In this document: positions 21,840 to 35,425 of the stretch, piece by piece | Layout of the letters: each line of letters starts with the position of its first letter | Position numbering within the stretch: position 1 is the stretch's first letter | Assembly: GCF_003597395.2 (NCBI RefSeq) | Contig: NC_133771.1 | Span: 123,701,180-123,765,179 of the forward strand | Length of the DNA: 64,000 nt | Direction of reading: 5' to 3' | DNA from: Chelonoidis abingdonii | Taxonomy: Eukaryota > Chordata > Testudines > Testudinidae | The notes under the pieces: generated by a model | What the model saw: the letters and a program-made list of their open reading frames with translations, nothing else | What the model was told of the DNA's origin: nothing | The model's database searches: none | Translations under genes and position numbers: made by a program

Positions 21840-24360
21840 AATTTTCAGATGCAAGGTACTCAGTACTTTTTGAAAATTAAGCCCTTTTAAGGTGTCTCAA
21901 GTTGAGCATCTGAAGTCACTAATCTTTTTGGAAAATCTTGATCCGGGAAGATGATTAATAAACTGGCGATCATTTACTACTGGATAACCAGTTTGACAGT
22001 TTTCTTTTAAAATGAACAGGGCAGACACCTTAGAAATATAATTTATTTATTAGTGTTGTAATAAGTAGAGGAGACTATGACACCATGCTATTTCTTCCAA
22101 GTTTTAATGTTGGTGTTACTTAGAAAAGTAAAGACCAAAGACCAAAAGAGATTTTTAACTGGGGATATTTTGCCTTCTTTAGTTCGTTACTGTGTAACCT
22201 TAACTGAACTACATATATCAGAACACAGATGATGCAAGCGAGGGCTATGGGAAGCTATTCCAGAGACTTCTTTGGCTACCCTCAGTCTAAGGGTCGCTGT
22301 GGCCATACAGATACAAAACATCCATAGAACTGGACTCAGTGGTGTAATCTGATCCCTTATATAAGATTGCTATGTGCCGCTTTTCATCTAGTCAGCATCC
22401 CGTGAAACATTACTGTATTACAGAGCTCATGTTTTTATAATTCTAACATACACAGATAATAGAGGGAGTAATAGTTTATTTTTCTTTCTTTAGGAAGCAA
22501 ATAGCATGGTAGTATTCGTTTTCTTGATCTCTTTTGAAAATTTTCTGCCCACCTCCACCTTTCAAATGCTGCTTCTCCAAGTTAAAATCATATAACTTAA
22601 TTCATTGTTTAAAACTTCAGGAGAAAAAAGAAATCAGAGGTTGCATATATTAAGGGTACTTAGTGAGAGGAGGTAAGCAACACCGTTCAGTGACATTTTT
22701 ACCATTTATGGTAATGGTAAATTAAGACATAAAATGAAAAAGTGAAAGTTAAGTATAATTTGGATCATCATTCCCTTCTCTCCCCATGTTTCTAGAGAGA
22801 CTGTCTTAACCTTGCTGTTTTAAAATCATGATGTATGTAAGCTAAATTGGTTAGAAATAATGAAAACTTGTGAGTCCAATTTCCCAGTTATTAAAAGTGA
22901 TGAAACAAAACTCTTTTTAAAAAGTGAACGAGGGATTGTTGGTTCTGGACCTGGCCTAGAATATCTCTTCTCTAACATGTCTGTGTTTGCTAGCATGAAT
23001 GCAGGATACTATACAATTTGCACTTTGCTTCCTTTTATTTTGAATTCAAAGGGCAGCTCTAATCCTTTATGATGCACTTATTTTCAAATACATCATCCAC
23101 TGCTTGTGTCGCCTCTTCTCTTTGCAGATGTGTTGGTCTTTGACCCAAAACTGGTAAATGAACCCTGCAGGGAAATCATTAGAGAATTGGAACAGTTGTG
23201 GTGGGGTGATCAAGGGTCAAACCATTACCTCCCCATAGGAACTTCTACTTAAATTGGACTTCTTGATTTTCTGAAAGCAGGTCAAGTGTCAGGAAGGTTG
23301 AAGTGAGCAGGTAGAAGGCAATATAGATCATGGACACAATACAGTTCTTTAACTTTGGTCTAAAAAAAAAACAAAACCCAGACCAGTTGAGGTTGGTTAC
23401 CTATATATATATAAATTAATGTCCTGACAATTTTACAACAATCAACAGGGCTGACAATAGTGTGCCAGTTTGGGGATCAAACAAAGTTTGTGTTGTTTTC
23501 CTAGAATAGTTTGTACTGTTTCTTTTTAATCTTTCTCTGGTTGTTCTCTCTTGTAAAAAAGTGATGAATCAAATATTACAACAGAAAAACATCTCAATCA
23601 CTTTTTATGCTGGAAATGTACATCCCATTCTAACATTCTCCTTTCTTCAACTCCACCATCCACCTTACTCGAAACTGTATTTTTATACATGGTAGATAAA
23701 AATTGATTATTTGAAATAAGTAAATAAAAAAATCCATTTGGGTTTTTCTTTAAGTTAAATTGAATAAACCTATTTAAAATTAAATTTGAAATTGACAACC
23801 TATGTTAAGACCTAAACTTAGTATAATTTTATTTAAACTTTTCAGTTGAATATACAAAATAATATTAAGCAATACATGTTTGGTGCCAAGGTTTTAAGAA
23901 AGTCAAAGCAATATAGGGGTGGAAGTCACTGGCTAAGTCTCTAAAATCAGAGTTTGTTGAAAGTCTAAACTAGCTTTTGACATAAGTAGCCCCTTCTGCA
24001 AGTGCAGAGAGAATATTTTCTTCGTTTCAGTTTATTCGGCTATTTCAGTTTAATGACTAGTTCATTCAAAGTTAAGAAGCCAGTTGGGAAAAGAAGAAAA
24101 TCAGGAGTTTGTTCTTCCTTTCTAATCTATGAAAAAAAAATGGTGTATGACAGGATGAGATCTGCTAGTTCTAAAATCTTCAAGGGCATGGTAACTAGAA
24201 ACAGCTCAGTTCACTAACTACAAATAATACTTCCTTGAATGCAAACCATGTTTTGAGATACTCTTTGATGAATTTTGTTCCTTCTCTATCCAGCACATTT
24301 AAAATAATAATTTTTAAAAATCTGTTTTTATGCACTTCGAATTGGGTTTCAATTTCCATC
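21840..24360. other. Intronic sequence, nothing recognised
   Basis: AT-rich single-copy-looking DNA with short T and A runs. No exon, RNA gene or clear repeat was seen. Confidence 0.45.
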
Positions 24361-24455
24361 TGTCATGTGGTATGCATACCCCATCCTCCTTTGGGGTGGG
24401 GCGGGGTTGTGATGCCACCACGGTTACAGTCTGCCAGAGTGTCCTTAGGCTGAAA

Positions 24456-24750
24456 GCAGCATGGACCAGAGGCCAGAGTCAATATGGCGACTCTTGGAGT
24501 CAGGGCAGTGCAGCCCAAACGCCAGAGTCAGTACCGCAGCTCTTGTGTTCAGGGCAGCGTGGTCTAGTGGACAGTCAATTACAGCAGCCCTTGTGTCCAG
24601 AGTTAGTACAATATCCCACAGGTACAGGGCAGTGTGGCCTAGTGCCCAGAGTCAATACAACAGCCCTCAGGCACAGGGCAGTGCGGCCTGGCAGCCTAAG
24701 TAAATATAACAGTCCTGAGGCGTAGCAGTGCGGCCTAGTGGTCAGTACCT
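24456..24750. repeat. Degenerate ~49-bp tandem array (about six units)
   Basis: Units begin GCAGYGYGGCCTAGTG, continue with CAGAGTCAATACAACAGC and end in CAGG. At least five are aligned by eye, with one longer by about 25 bp. Confidence 0.7.
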
Positions 24751-24927
24751 GAGGGGCTGCCACAAGAGGGGCAGGGTGGCCTGGGTAGGTGACCCCAGGC
24801 CCACCTGACTCCAACGGGCCCCAAGCCAAGGCTCTAACAGTGGTGGCATGGTCCACCACTGGGTCAGAGGGGAATCCCACCGAAACACACTGACTTGCCA
24901 TGGGTGGAAGATACCCAGGAGTGCTGC

Positions 24928-25128
24928 CAGCTTTTTTGGCACCCTAGGCAGCAGAAGGTTCCGCCCCCGAAATACCGCCCCCGACAGAGGCGGCGAAAGG
25001 TCCCACCCCCAAAATACTGCCAATGACTGGGGCAGCCGAAGATCCGACTGCCACGGTCGCCGACCCCCAAATGTTAGCACCCTAGGCAACCACCTAGGTT
25101 GCCTAATGGGTTTTGCCGGCCCTGGAGA
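24928..25128. repeat. Nested turtle repeat (CCGCCCCCGAAATACCGCC type)
   Basis: Contains CAGCTTTTTTGGCACCCTAG, repeated CCGAAATACCGCCCCCGAC-like units and TTTTGCCGGCCCTGG. It is related to the repeat at 5990-6160 by the shared GCCGGCCCTG end. It splits the surrounding element. Confidence 0.5.
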
Positions 25129-25679
25129 TACCACTCACTCACCTTTCCTGGGTCACTTCCTACCACTCTTCTTGAAGCTGTAGTCCATGGGTCATCGGGC
25201 TGTCCAGGCTCCTCTGCACAAATAATTCCCTGGGTCTCTGTTGGCCACAGATTTCTGGTCCTAATCTCAGGATCTCCAGCTCCCGCAGGCAAGGGCTGTG
25301 GCAGCTCTTCAGCTGGAGCCTCGTCCAATGGTCCTTCCTCTCCAGCAGTCAGCCAATAATGACCTGGGCTGCTCCCTTTTATACTGAGGCAACAGTTGGA
25401 GCATACCCAGCATGGTCTGAGGGGCAAGACTTCTGCACTCCATGGCGTGGGGTTAACCCTGTCTTGCCCAGTGCATGGCATGCACACCATCCAAAAAGAG
25501 CTTGATACAAATCACAAGTAAAATAGTTAAGCATTGAGCAAATAAGAAATGCATCATTTAACATTTACTGTAAAATAAATTACAAATCTGAATAAAGAGA
25601 AGTTAAGCTATATAATTGCTTAAGTGGATATGTATATATATAATGTATCCTCCTGGTTAACAAAAAGAAGGACCAAATA

Positions 25680-25862
25680 TAGTGCAAAGGCTCTATTTAG
25701 TTGCAAATCAACATGTTTTAATGATACCAACCAGTGAGAATCAACTGTTCTTTAGAAAACAACTAAAAAATACAATTAAAATCTATGATTTAAATCAAGG
25801 TTTTCTGCTCGCTGATTCAACACATGATTAAAATTGTGGTTTAAATCAATCCACCCTGTTTT
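25680..25862. repeat. Turtle repeat ending GGTTTAAATCAATCCACCCTG
   Basis: Paired phrases ATGATTTAAATCAAGG and GGTTTAAATCAATCCACC surround CTGCTCGCTGATTCAAC. I recall this as a common turtle interspersed repeat of unclear class. Confidence 0.5.
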
Positions 25863-26964
25863 ATACTCTTAAAAACTGCTAAAAACATGAAATGGCCTTG
25901 TACAAATTGTACAAAAATAATGTTTCCTAATTATGGAGCGAATCTCCAAAGCAGTGCACTGAGGGCAATAGAATCTCGTACAGTATGTGCTTAGTATGTA
26001 GGATGAGGAGGAGTTCCATGTTCGGTTTATAAGTCATATAACCATTAAAACAATGATTTTGCAACCAGAAAACATCCAAGTGAGAAAATGTAAAATATTT
26101 TAAGTGGTAGATATGAAAAACCCCAAAGCTATGAGTGGTGTAGTATTAAATATTGGAGAGGAAAAAAGTTTGTGCTAAAATAAAATTAATTTATTCTTAC
26201 AAATCTGGAATCTGTATCACTAATAGCTACGTACCAAATTCACCAACATTCACATCTCTTCATATATACAACAGACATATTCAGGACAATGTGTCAATCT
26301 GTATTCAGACATCTTTGCTTTTTTAATATGCTATAGTACACAAAGGAATAAATACAAATATGCACTGGAGAAAGTAGGCTGAAACCCAATCCCGGCTTTG
26401 AAAATAACTGCTGAATAGCATTCCTGGAGAAGTAGACACATTTTGATCAGTGAAGATAACACATTGCAAAGTGACTGGTAAATATTACAAAAAAATTAAA
26501 ATTAAAAAGGGAAAATTTAGGTTCTATTTTGCTTTTGGTATCCTTTTCTCAGAAATGCATATACTATATATTGAAAACAAATCAAAAAGATACCAGGAGC
26601 TCAGAATTCAATGAGAAACTCTCATATTCAACTGCACAGGGACCCATCATTTAACAAGAACTGTGCTAGATCACAGATGGTATACTTCATGGGTTATGAT
26701 TTCACAAAACGGGCTGCCTTCACAATTTGGTTCTCTTATATCTCACTCTTGGGAATGTAAAGGTTAGTGCTTGATTCTATAAAATTGTTTATTATGGGCT
26801 CTTTGTTTTGTGGCTTCAACATTCATCATTTATTTATGTGAGAGTTTTATTGTAATTATGTTTATCAATGAAGAAGAGAGAAAATTTGTGGTCATGGAGA
26901 CAAAGTTAAAAACTCGATGCTGTAAAACAGAACCTTGCTTTGAGTCTCCCAGTACATATTATGC

Positions 26965-27070
26965 TGTCTGGTTAGATTGTAAGCTCCTCTGGGCAAGGAT
27001 TAAGTCTTCTTTTGTGCCTGTACAGCACTGAGCACATTGTTGGCATATAACAAAATAATTTGTTGTTGCA
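26965..27070 (+). mobile_element. L2/CR1-related LINE 3' tail
   Basis: TTAGATTGTAAGCTCCTCTG followed by GGCAAGGATTAAGTC and CTGTACAGCACTGAGCAC matches the well-known 3' end shared by amniote L2-like elements. There is no coding part. Confidence 0.65.
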
Positions 27071-27379
27071 GCTATATGATATCTGCCCAAATTGAGTGTG
27101 TTACATTCTGCAGATAGTAGCAGTGTGTTTATATTATTTCAGTTAGAAATCCAGGAGCAGTAATTGTTAACTCACTATGAAGAAGCTGAGTCTCAGGACT
27201 GATGCAGTGCACAAGTTTAAGCCAATGCCAGAAATCAGAGAATTGACAAAATATTATAAGAGACATTAAAGAGAGAACACTAGAAATAAAGTGATAGCTC
27301 AGTTTCAGCGCTCCAAAGGAGGCATTGTGATGTGTCCTGTTATTAAATCATACCTAATCTGGTGATAGAGGAAGACAGA

Positions 27380-27700
27380 AAGGGACCAGCCGAAATCATT
27401 TATCTTTAATTCCTGCTTCATTCACTTCCAGCAGCTCTTTCCTGTAAAAACAACCTGGAGCTGAGAAGTAAACATTGCTGCTGTTGCAGAAAGAATTCTA
27501 TTCCTGTAACACCTCTAGTTTCTTCGGTAACGGAAGTCTACCTAAGAGTCCAAGCAAATTTGAAATAGCCCCGTGTGTATCAGTTTCTGGAATAGAAAGT
27601 ATGGCTTGCCTTGATTCTAACTGCTGTCCAGTATTTAATTTGCCCTTGCTTCAGGATATAGAGTATTCAGAACACATTTTCTGCACAGTCCAGGTGTGCT
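27380..27700. other. Candidate conserved non-coding element G
   Basis: A repeat-free block of even base composition, including TTCGGTAACGGAAGTC with preserved CpGs and CCAGCAGCTCTTTCC. The 77-codon frame at 27475-27708 has no domain. Evidence is weak and compositional. Confidence 0.25.
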
Positions 27701-30700
27701 TTTACTAAAGGACAATATGTAAACTGATTTGACACACTTTAAAGAATTTTCACTCAGAAAATGCAGCTCCAGCTTCTGATACTGATAATAATGAATGGTG
27801 CTCAATGAAAGGCTGCGACATTTCTAACTGAGAGAAGCAATTCTCTGAACATGATTCCCATCCTAACATATCAGTACTACCAGCCTAGCTTCCTTGTCTG
27901 GAAGATGACTGGCTAAAAAACAAGGCAAGACAGTAGTAGAGGGGAAATAAAGTTGGTTTTGTGTAGGCCCATCACAACCAGGTCTGTATTTTTTGTCTGA
28001 AATTCTGAAATAAAATTTGTATTTTAAAAGACAAGAAATGTAGAAGAGGATGCCCAGATTATAGCAGTGATAATACAGGTTAAATTTTAGGCCTTTAAAG
28101 GTTGGCATGTCCTTTTAATAAGTCTGTCCAGAGAAAATGAAGCAATTCACTAGAGTGCTATTTAACAGTCACAGGAGGGGGATGTGTATGTCATTCTAAA
28201 AAGTGATTGTGTTCTTTACCTCTTCTCTTTTGTTAGAATGAGATGTGATTGAGCAGCATCCTTCCTGTTGCCTGTCCGAAGTTCCTATGGTATAGTAGTA
28301 GGGAATATTAATTAACTGTGGCTATATCCCATCCCTTGAATCAGTGATGACTGTTATCAAGTCTATCTAGTTTCTTTTAAAAACATTATTTGAAGGAACT
28401 TTCCCTAAAGATGTGAGCTTGTGAAGTTTTTGTAAGTCCTTACAGTTCTACTCCAGCACAGTGAATAGGGCTAAATAAAATTAGGTTGGTTGTCTCTGAT
28501 TTTGATCTAATTTTCTGGGAACTATCTCCACACACCCTGAAATCAATGCAAATGGATCACATTAAACTTACCAAATCACTGGTTTCTTTTGTATGAGGAG
28601 GTCTACAGCCTTCCCTAAATCTCTCCTTTGCTGCAAAACTTAGGTTTTTCCTATCTCCTTCTATCTCTCATTGCCTAGTTTCAAGGTTTCAAGAGCTTTC
28701 CCCCTTTCCCCCTTTTTTCTCCTACTGATATATCCCCAATACTTTTGGTACCTTCCTCTCCCTTTTTTTTTTCAACTCTGCAACAAAAGAAAGTTAACAC
28801 TAAATGTCATTTTATAATTGCAGTAATGATCACACAGCTGTGCTTTCCTGGTATTACAACGCACGTCAGGATCAGTTTGGGAACTCAGCTTCATTTCCTG
28901 CCCAGATGTAATTCTGTTGACTGTTGTTATAGTAAGAAAGTACAGTTTCTTGTTCATTATGGTTGAAGTCTGACAGAGGCCTGAGAGAGATAATGAAGGC
29001 CAGGGTAAAAATGATGTTACAGTTCTGAGCTAGCTTTGCTTAAGCTTTCAATCAGTCGTGTGTGTATGTGCGCGTGCGTGTATATATACAGATTTTTTTA
29101 CACGTGGTTTTCTTTCTTGAGTTAAGAAATATTTTCTTTATTTATGAGTATGTGAAATTCTGAGGAGGAGCTCTTACACTTAAATGAACCTGTGAGCACC
29201 CCATAGAAAAGCAAGTGCCCACAGCGCTAATAATGAGAACTGACAAGGCAATCCTGCTGTGTTTATTTATGACCTTCTGCCTTTGTTAGCTCTTGTGAGA
29301 AATTCCTTTCTAACCATAACAATATTGCTAGAGTTTGGCACTGTGCTGAGAAATCCTATGGAGCCCTGAGGCCCATAACTGGCAATGGTTCAGCTCATAA
29401 CAGATTGGCATGATTGTTACAGTTTTTACATATTTAGTTCTTTATTTACTCCTTTAGTTAATTCATAAGTCTGTTTGTTACCTTAATGTGCTTGTTTATT
29501 TTGAAAAAGCACCCTTCAGAATTTGAGGGGGAGGCATGGAGGAAGCCAGCTTCATTCTTGCTATTTTTTGTAATCTTATCCAGTGAATAACTCAGGGAAG
29601 TGTGATGGTGACAAAGTTTGGTTTGATGATTCCACAAGCAGAGCTTTTTGTAGTCACAAGGCAACTAACATAAAAAGAGGGATGGACAGCAATAGAGAAA
29701 TTATGCCTTATTTGTACAAATCTACTCCCTTCAATCTTACTGACCATCAAGGGGCTAGTACAGACACGCAGGCAACACCTTTATAAAACTACTGTGAACC
29801 AAATAATAACAGCTAGGTCATAAAATACAGTACAACTTTAATAGGATTGGCTGAATACAGTTTTTTCTTTTTCACTTGCAAATATTCTATACTGAAACAC
29901 CTTCCATTGTTTTCTCTCAGGGCATAATTATTATTCTTTTATTGTAATATAGTTGAGTACCCTTTCCCTAGACCCCTCCCCCAACCCAAGATAACGTTTA
30001 GAGACACAAGTTCATTGGAAACATTATCTGGAAGAGTTTGGGATTCTTTCTATTCTTTATGATAAGAAGAAACAGCTGCAACTTTCAAGAGTCCCATATC
30101 GCTAGGGCACTCAAAGACAAACAAAAGGTTGGTTTGCCTAGTCACCACTGAACATTTTTTCCTCATGGTTATTTATTTACTAAAATTCAGATCATCATTG
30201 TGAATGCTGTATTTTTACTTCTATGTATTGTATATTTGGTTTAATGTGCTTCAACTATGAATCTGTATTTCTGCTTTCTTCTTTCTAATTGGGATCAAAG
30301 AGCACATGTAAACTTTCAAGCCCTCAGACAGAGAGGTTAGGTGAACACCCTCAGTGATGGGACAGACATAATTTCTGTTGTAACTCTGAATATTTCCGCC
30401 AGGCTGCTGCCATCATTTTGTTTGGATAAAGTTTGTAAAGTGTGGTTGGGAAGAGTACACTATGCAGTTTTAAGGTGGTCTTTTTGTGTCCATTACCTTT
30501 TTCAATTTTTTTGTAAAGATGTAAGTAATTAAAGGAAGCGTCACAACACATCTCTTCTGTTAGTCTAATCATGATGCTGTTTAAAATCTGAGCCCTCAGG
30601 TATTTTTATAGGATTTCAGAAACCATTTAAAACTTGCATGGGAACGTCAAAGGCTTACGAATTTTACACAAATTCACTGTAAATATGTTGTATCAAAGTA

Positions 30701-31839
30701 CCAAATTCTCCTGTAGCTAAATGATTTTATACAATATTATATCCCAGACAGTCCTGAAGAAATGAATATTTGTTATATGGAAACATGTTTCGGGATTCTG
30801 GTTGATTAAGGTAGGTGGCACTATTTGCCATTTGAGAGAAGAGATCTGAACATTTATTTTCAGCTTTTTGTTATTGTTGTGTTTAATTTCACACTCGCTC
30901 TTTCTCCAGTTTACTTAATAATGAAAGGTTGGGAGGGTCTGAATGAGCAGCTTTGAAGCATAATACTTTGACTTTGCTGTTAGTGTCCCATAAACTCCTT
31001 TTAACATCAGAAAGTAGAAGTGTGTGTGTGTGTGTGTGTGTTTGAAACAGAGCTTAATTAAAACTGTCTCAGCCCTTGATTGTTTGCACTTTATCAGTCA
31101 TTCAGCTGCACACTCAGTTGGGATCACATGCTGGAGTCACAAAAATGAAAGAAAAACAAAGAAGAGGTGGAAATCTTGCATGAAGATGAAAGCACTAAAA
31201 GTTAATTGATGGTAGTCATTTGTTTAAGATTTAGAGTTGATTATTGTGACTATCAAGAAAGAACTGTGAACCCTGCAATGGTGTTGCAGCCGCCATCTGT
31301 CCCTTGCCCCTTCTAGCACTCAGTATATAAGGAGAATGACGTGCTAATTATTGCTGTTTTTATATAATTCTCTGATACATTTTTGCTTATTCAGTTTCCT
31401 GGAAAACTGTCCACCTTCTGTTAGTTTTCTGGCATATTTTTCATCTAATGTCTCCATATAAATCAAGAGTTGAAGATGACAACTTTTAAAAAACCCCAGT
31501 CAACAACAAAAGGTGGGCCCATGTCATGCCTTCTGATTCAGTTCATGTTGAAATCAGTGATGATTGTATCTGTGTATTTACATTGCAAGATTAGTCCACA
31601 TTCTTTCTCAACATACTTCATTCACTCGGGCCACATTCACCTCTCTAGTAAACAACAATGGCATCTTCACTGGCATTTACCCTGAATCTGACCTATCTCC
31701 TTAACATGGCCATGACTGACAACCCAGTGGTGCAGTTGAGCAAATCATTGGAGCTGCTATCACTGTAAAGTATTCAGTGAATGTGTTGGGTTGATGACTT
31801 ATCTTGTCAAATTATAGAATAAGTGACACCGCATACTAG
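27701..31839. other. Intronic sequence with simple repeats only
   Basis: Includes TG-rich runs near 29055-29092 and 31020-31041. No exon, RNA gene or recognisable element was seen. Confidence 0.4.
31020..31041. repeat. (TG)n microsatellite
   Basis: Eleven uninterrupted GT dinucleotides. Confidence 0.9.
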
Positions 31840-32865
31840 AGCAATACTAAGAAGAAGAGATCAATGATATGATTCCATAGCAATGGATAGGCAGACTGCG
31901 AAGAGCTGCAAAGGCATCTCACAAAACTGCGTAACTGAGTGACAAAATGGCCAGTGAAATTCAGCAATGATAAGTGCAAAGTAATGCTCATTGCAGAACA
32001 TAATCCCAACTATACATACAAAATGTTGGGTTCTAAATTAGCTTTTACCACTCAGGAAAGAGATATTGGGGTCACTGTGGCTAGTTCTCTGAAAACATCC
32101 TCTCAATGTGCAGCAGCAGTGAAAAAAAGCTAACAGAACATTAAGAGCTATTAGGAAAGGGATAGATAATAAAACGGAAAATATCAGAATGCAACTATGT
32201 AAATCTTTGATACCCCCACACCTTGAATACTAAATGCAATTCTGGTCACCTCATCTCAAAAATGATAGAAATGGAAAAGGTACAGAGAAGGGCAAAGAAA
32301 ATTATTGGATGTATGGAACAGCTTCCATATAAGGGGAGATTAAGAAGGTTGGTACTGTTCATCTTAGATATACATGATATGATATGATTGATAGAGGTAT
32401 ATAAAATCGTGAATGGTGTGAAGAAAATAAATAGGGTAGTGTTATTTACCCCTTTACATAACACAAGAACCAGGGGTCACGTGATGAAATTAATAGGCAG
32501 CAGGTTTAAACCAAAGAAAAGGAAGTACTTCTTCACACAATGTACAGTCAACTTGTGGAATTTGTTGCCAGGGGATGTTGTGAAGGCAGGAAGTATAACT
32601 GGGTTCAATTAAGATTTAGATAAGTTCATGGGGTTAGGTCCATCAATGGCTGTTAGCCAAGATGGTCAAGAATGCAACCCCTTGTTCTGAGTATCCCTAA
32701 ACCTCCAACTGTCAGAAGCTGTGATTGGATGACAAGAGATAGATCACTCAAAATTGCCTTGTTCTGTTCATTCTCTTTGAAGCAGCTGACACTGACTCCT
32801 GACAGAGACAGGATACTGGGCTGACCCAGTATGTCCATTCTTATGTTCTTATTGTATTTCATGGT
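31840..32865 (+). mobile_element. CR1 LINE 3' end (ORF2 C-terminus plus tail), 5'-truncated
   Basis: Degenerate ORF2 fragments appear in order: NPNYTYKMLGSKL and TQERDIGVTV (31990-32080), then the QRRAKKIIGCMEQLPYKG-like segment (32280-32335), [20 protein letters not shown] and [12 protein letters not shown] (32475-32585). The 3' end reads TGGGCTGACCCAGTATGTCC and then TTCTTATGTTCTTAT, the octamer-type terminus of CR1. Stops and frameshifts break the frame. CR1 is the dominant LINE of turtles, birds and crocodilians. Confidence 0.9.
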
Positions 32866-34580
32866 TTTGTGATGCCAAGTTGCATGTACCCTCAAGGTAG
32901 AAATGAAAGCAGAAAAGAGAAGCATAGACTGACCAGTAGCTGCTTGAGTCCTTATATGGGCATCTGACCTAAAAGTTTATTGCAAGAGGGAGGCAAGATG
33001 GAGGCCTATAAGATAATTGCATTAGGGGTTGAGAAGATGTAGATTTCTTCACCGACTCATCCCCTCTCCTGTGTGGCCCTTGTTGATTGGTCTACTTCTT
33101 CCTTGGGGAAGAATTGACCAATATGGACTAGAGAGACGGCTGCTATCCCAACTGGCTGCAAAGAAAGCTGCTCTTTAATTTCTTATACCCACCATTGTTC
33201 TTGGAAAGTTTGTGAAGTCCTTCTTCATTTCTTAAACAGGGCTCTCCCCACATCCTGAATTTCTTACCGAAATACTTCAATGAGAATAAGTCTTTCTTCC
33301 ATATACCTGCATTGACCTTCCCCTCTCTTTGGGTTCTCAGAAGATATGGATAATCCTTTCCCTCTGAAGAGCCTTTTCTTGTCTTGGGACGGCTGATGAG
33401 CTCTCTCAGAAAAACTTCTGAAATGTTGAATGTGCACAGTGGTTTTAGAAAAGATTATATGATGCTAAACTTGTCTTTATTGGAAGGGATTTTATCATAA
33501 ATGGTCTTTGTTTGTGGAGAGAGAACAACTCTGAGAGAACTGTGAGTGAAAAATAGTGTCAGAACAATTAAGTTTTAGTAGATTTCACTTGTACAAATGC
33601 AACTTTTCTGTCTTCCCAGTGGATTTAGGGCAATTTGTTTTTTTTTAAAATGCTGCTAATTTATTTGCTGTTGCTACAGGACTTTCTGGTTGAGAATATT
33701 TCATTGCTGGAATACTAAAGAAACAAATGACTCCTAAGGGTTTGTGGCTTTTTGTTTTTAAATTTTATTTTCAGAATTTCTACGTGCTAAGCATTACATT
33801 TTGGAGATAAACTGGAAAGTTTGTACCTTGAGAGATGTTGTATTATTGTTTTCCTGCTCTAAAGATTTATTGTTTACTTTCAATATCAAAAAGTGCAGTT
33901 GGAAGACAAGCCTTAAATTGTACCAGTTTACAGTTCTTGTTAGACTTTATCAATTTGCTTTGAGAGCAGGAGATCATTAGTATTTATCATTTCATAAAGC
34001 TAATGTTTGTAAAATATCAACTTTTTTCATGCCATTGAGAGGGTTTCTTGAATGTCCTGGAGACTTCAGGAGTCCCCTTCTCATTAACTATCAGAGAATT
34101 ATGGATCACATTATGAGTGGTACTGAATACAATCACTGAGACGTACAGTTGACCATATTTCCATGTGGCTTTTTGAAACTATAATGTAATTTTAATAATT
34201 TTGATTGTCATAAAGCTCTCTTCTCTGTCAATCGCTTGCCAGCACAACCTTATAGGACTACCTTCTTGACCAGCAAAAATTGTTGAAATTACAAAATCAT
34301 TACATTCATTCCCGCAGCCTCTTGTTTTTCCCAACTTGTGGCTAGTGGACTAGATATTGGTGTATCAGACTCCATTTGGGTTGTTATGAAGTTGGTCGGG
34401 TTTTTTCATATCTCTAAATTTGAAGAATTCACAGATATGTACAGCAGTAACATCTTACTCCATTTTAAAAAAGGTAGTAAAAGGACATCCTGTCAACAGA
34501 TATTTCAAATAGTCCTTATGACACTGAGGAATTTGCTAGGACTAAATCCTGGGAAATAAATGACTCCTTTAAATTGTAAA
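32866..34580. other. Intronic sequence, nothing recognised
   Basis: No repeat family, exon or RNA gene was identified. Confidence 0.4.
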
Positions 34581-34588
34581 ATCTAGAG

Positions 34589-34899
34589 CAGTGTTTCCCA
34601 AACTTGGATGCTGCTTGTGTAGGGAAAGCCTCTGCCGGGCCGGGCCGGTTTGTTTACCTGCCCCATCCACAGATTCAGCCGATCGCGGCTCCCACTGGCC
34701 GCAGTTCACCGCTGCAGGCCAATGGGAGCTGCTGGAAGTGGTGGCCAGTAAGTCTCAGCTCCCATTGGCCTGGAGCAGCAAACTGCGGCCAATGGGAGCT
34801 GCAATCAGCTGGACCTGCAGATGGGACAGGTAAACAAACTGGCCCAGCCCGCCAGGGGCTTTCCCTGCACAAGCAGCATCCCAAGTTTGGGAAACGGTG
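34589..34899. mobile_element. Palindromic hAT MITE with 8-bp target duplication
   Basis: Ends CAGTGTTTCCCAAACTTGG and CCAAGTTTGGGAAACGGTG are inverted. The 8-bp duplication ATCTAGAG is present at 34581-34588 and 34900-34907. The body is a long inverted structure built from GGCCAATGGGAGCTGC and its partner. The 311-bp length, TIRs and 8-bp duplication identify a hAT-group non-autonomous element. Frames on both strands are by-products of the palindrome. Confidence 0.92.
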
Positions 34900-35334
34900 A
34901 TCTAGAGGATTGAGCAGCTATGGTTCAGCTTTATCCACAAATAGGAATTACAGTGAACTTACTGCTACTGCAGACTTTTTTTCCCATTCACCTAAATATA
35001 CTGAACCAGGATTATTAAAAATATTTATAAAATAAAAGCCATCTTAAAAACACCGAATCAGGAATTGGCCACTGCTCTAGGCAGGATGGGCTAGTGAAAT
35101 CTTATTTTCCTAAATAACCAAAATGTGGCCCCAATCTGTGTGGGCTTCCCATAGGGCTGTGCAAAATACTGTTGGTGTCATTAGGGCTCCACACAGGCAG
35201 TCTACCTTTGTGTATCAGAGTGCAGGTTCGGGACCCATATTTGGAAACTAATATGTACACATTTGTTCTGAACCTTGCATTTGATAAGTTTAGAGTCCCC
35301 TTATGTTTACTGTCTGGAAATGTTCCCATCAGGT

Positions 35335-35425
35335 GGGAACCTTGGATAAAATCCTGGCTCCATTGATGTCACTGGCAACCCTCACATGGACTTCAATGGT
35401 ACCATGATTTTACCCTGAGTAAGAA
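35335..35425. repeat. Ancient amniote short repeat
   Basis: GGATAAAATCCTGGCTCCAT, GACTTCAATGGTACCATGAT and TTTTACCC follow the common 'proto-consensus' of an old repeat in amniote introns, which I recall but cannot name with certainty. Confidence 0.4.

Larger units (their letters stand above)
24362..25490 (-). mobile_element. GC-rich retroelement-like turtle repeat with nested insert
   Basis: On the minus strand it begins ATGGTGTGCATGCCATGCAC. A TATA-like AGTATAAAAGGGAG lies near 25376-25389, followed by a leader-like region and then a tandem array. It ends GGGTATGCATACCACATGAC. The two ends share about 20 similar bases in direct orientation, as in an element with short terminal repeats. Positions 24928-25128 are interrupted by another repeat. 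Frames up to 138 codons on both strands follow from high GC and show no domain. Architecture parallels the insert at 49987-51088. Confidence 0.5.

Noticed and set aside
24330..25490. Frames up to 138 codons as a possible intronic gene
   Set aside because: They coincide with a GC-rich repeat, its 49-bp array and a nested repeat. The products are repetitive and domain-free.
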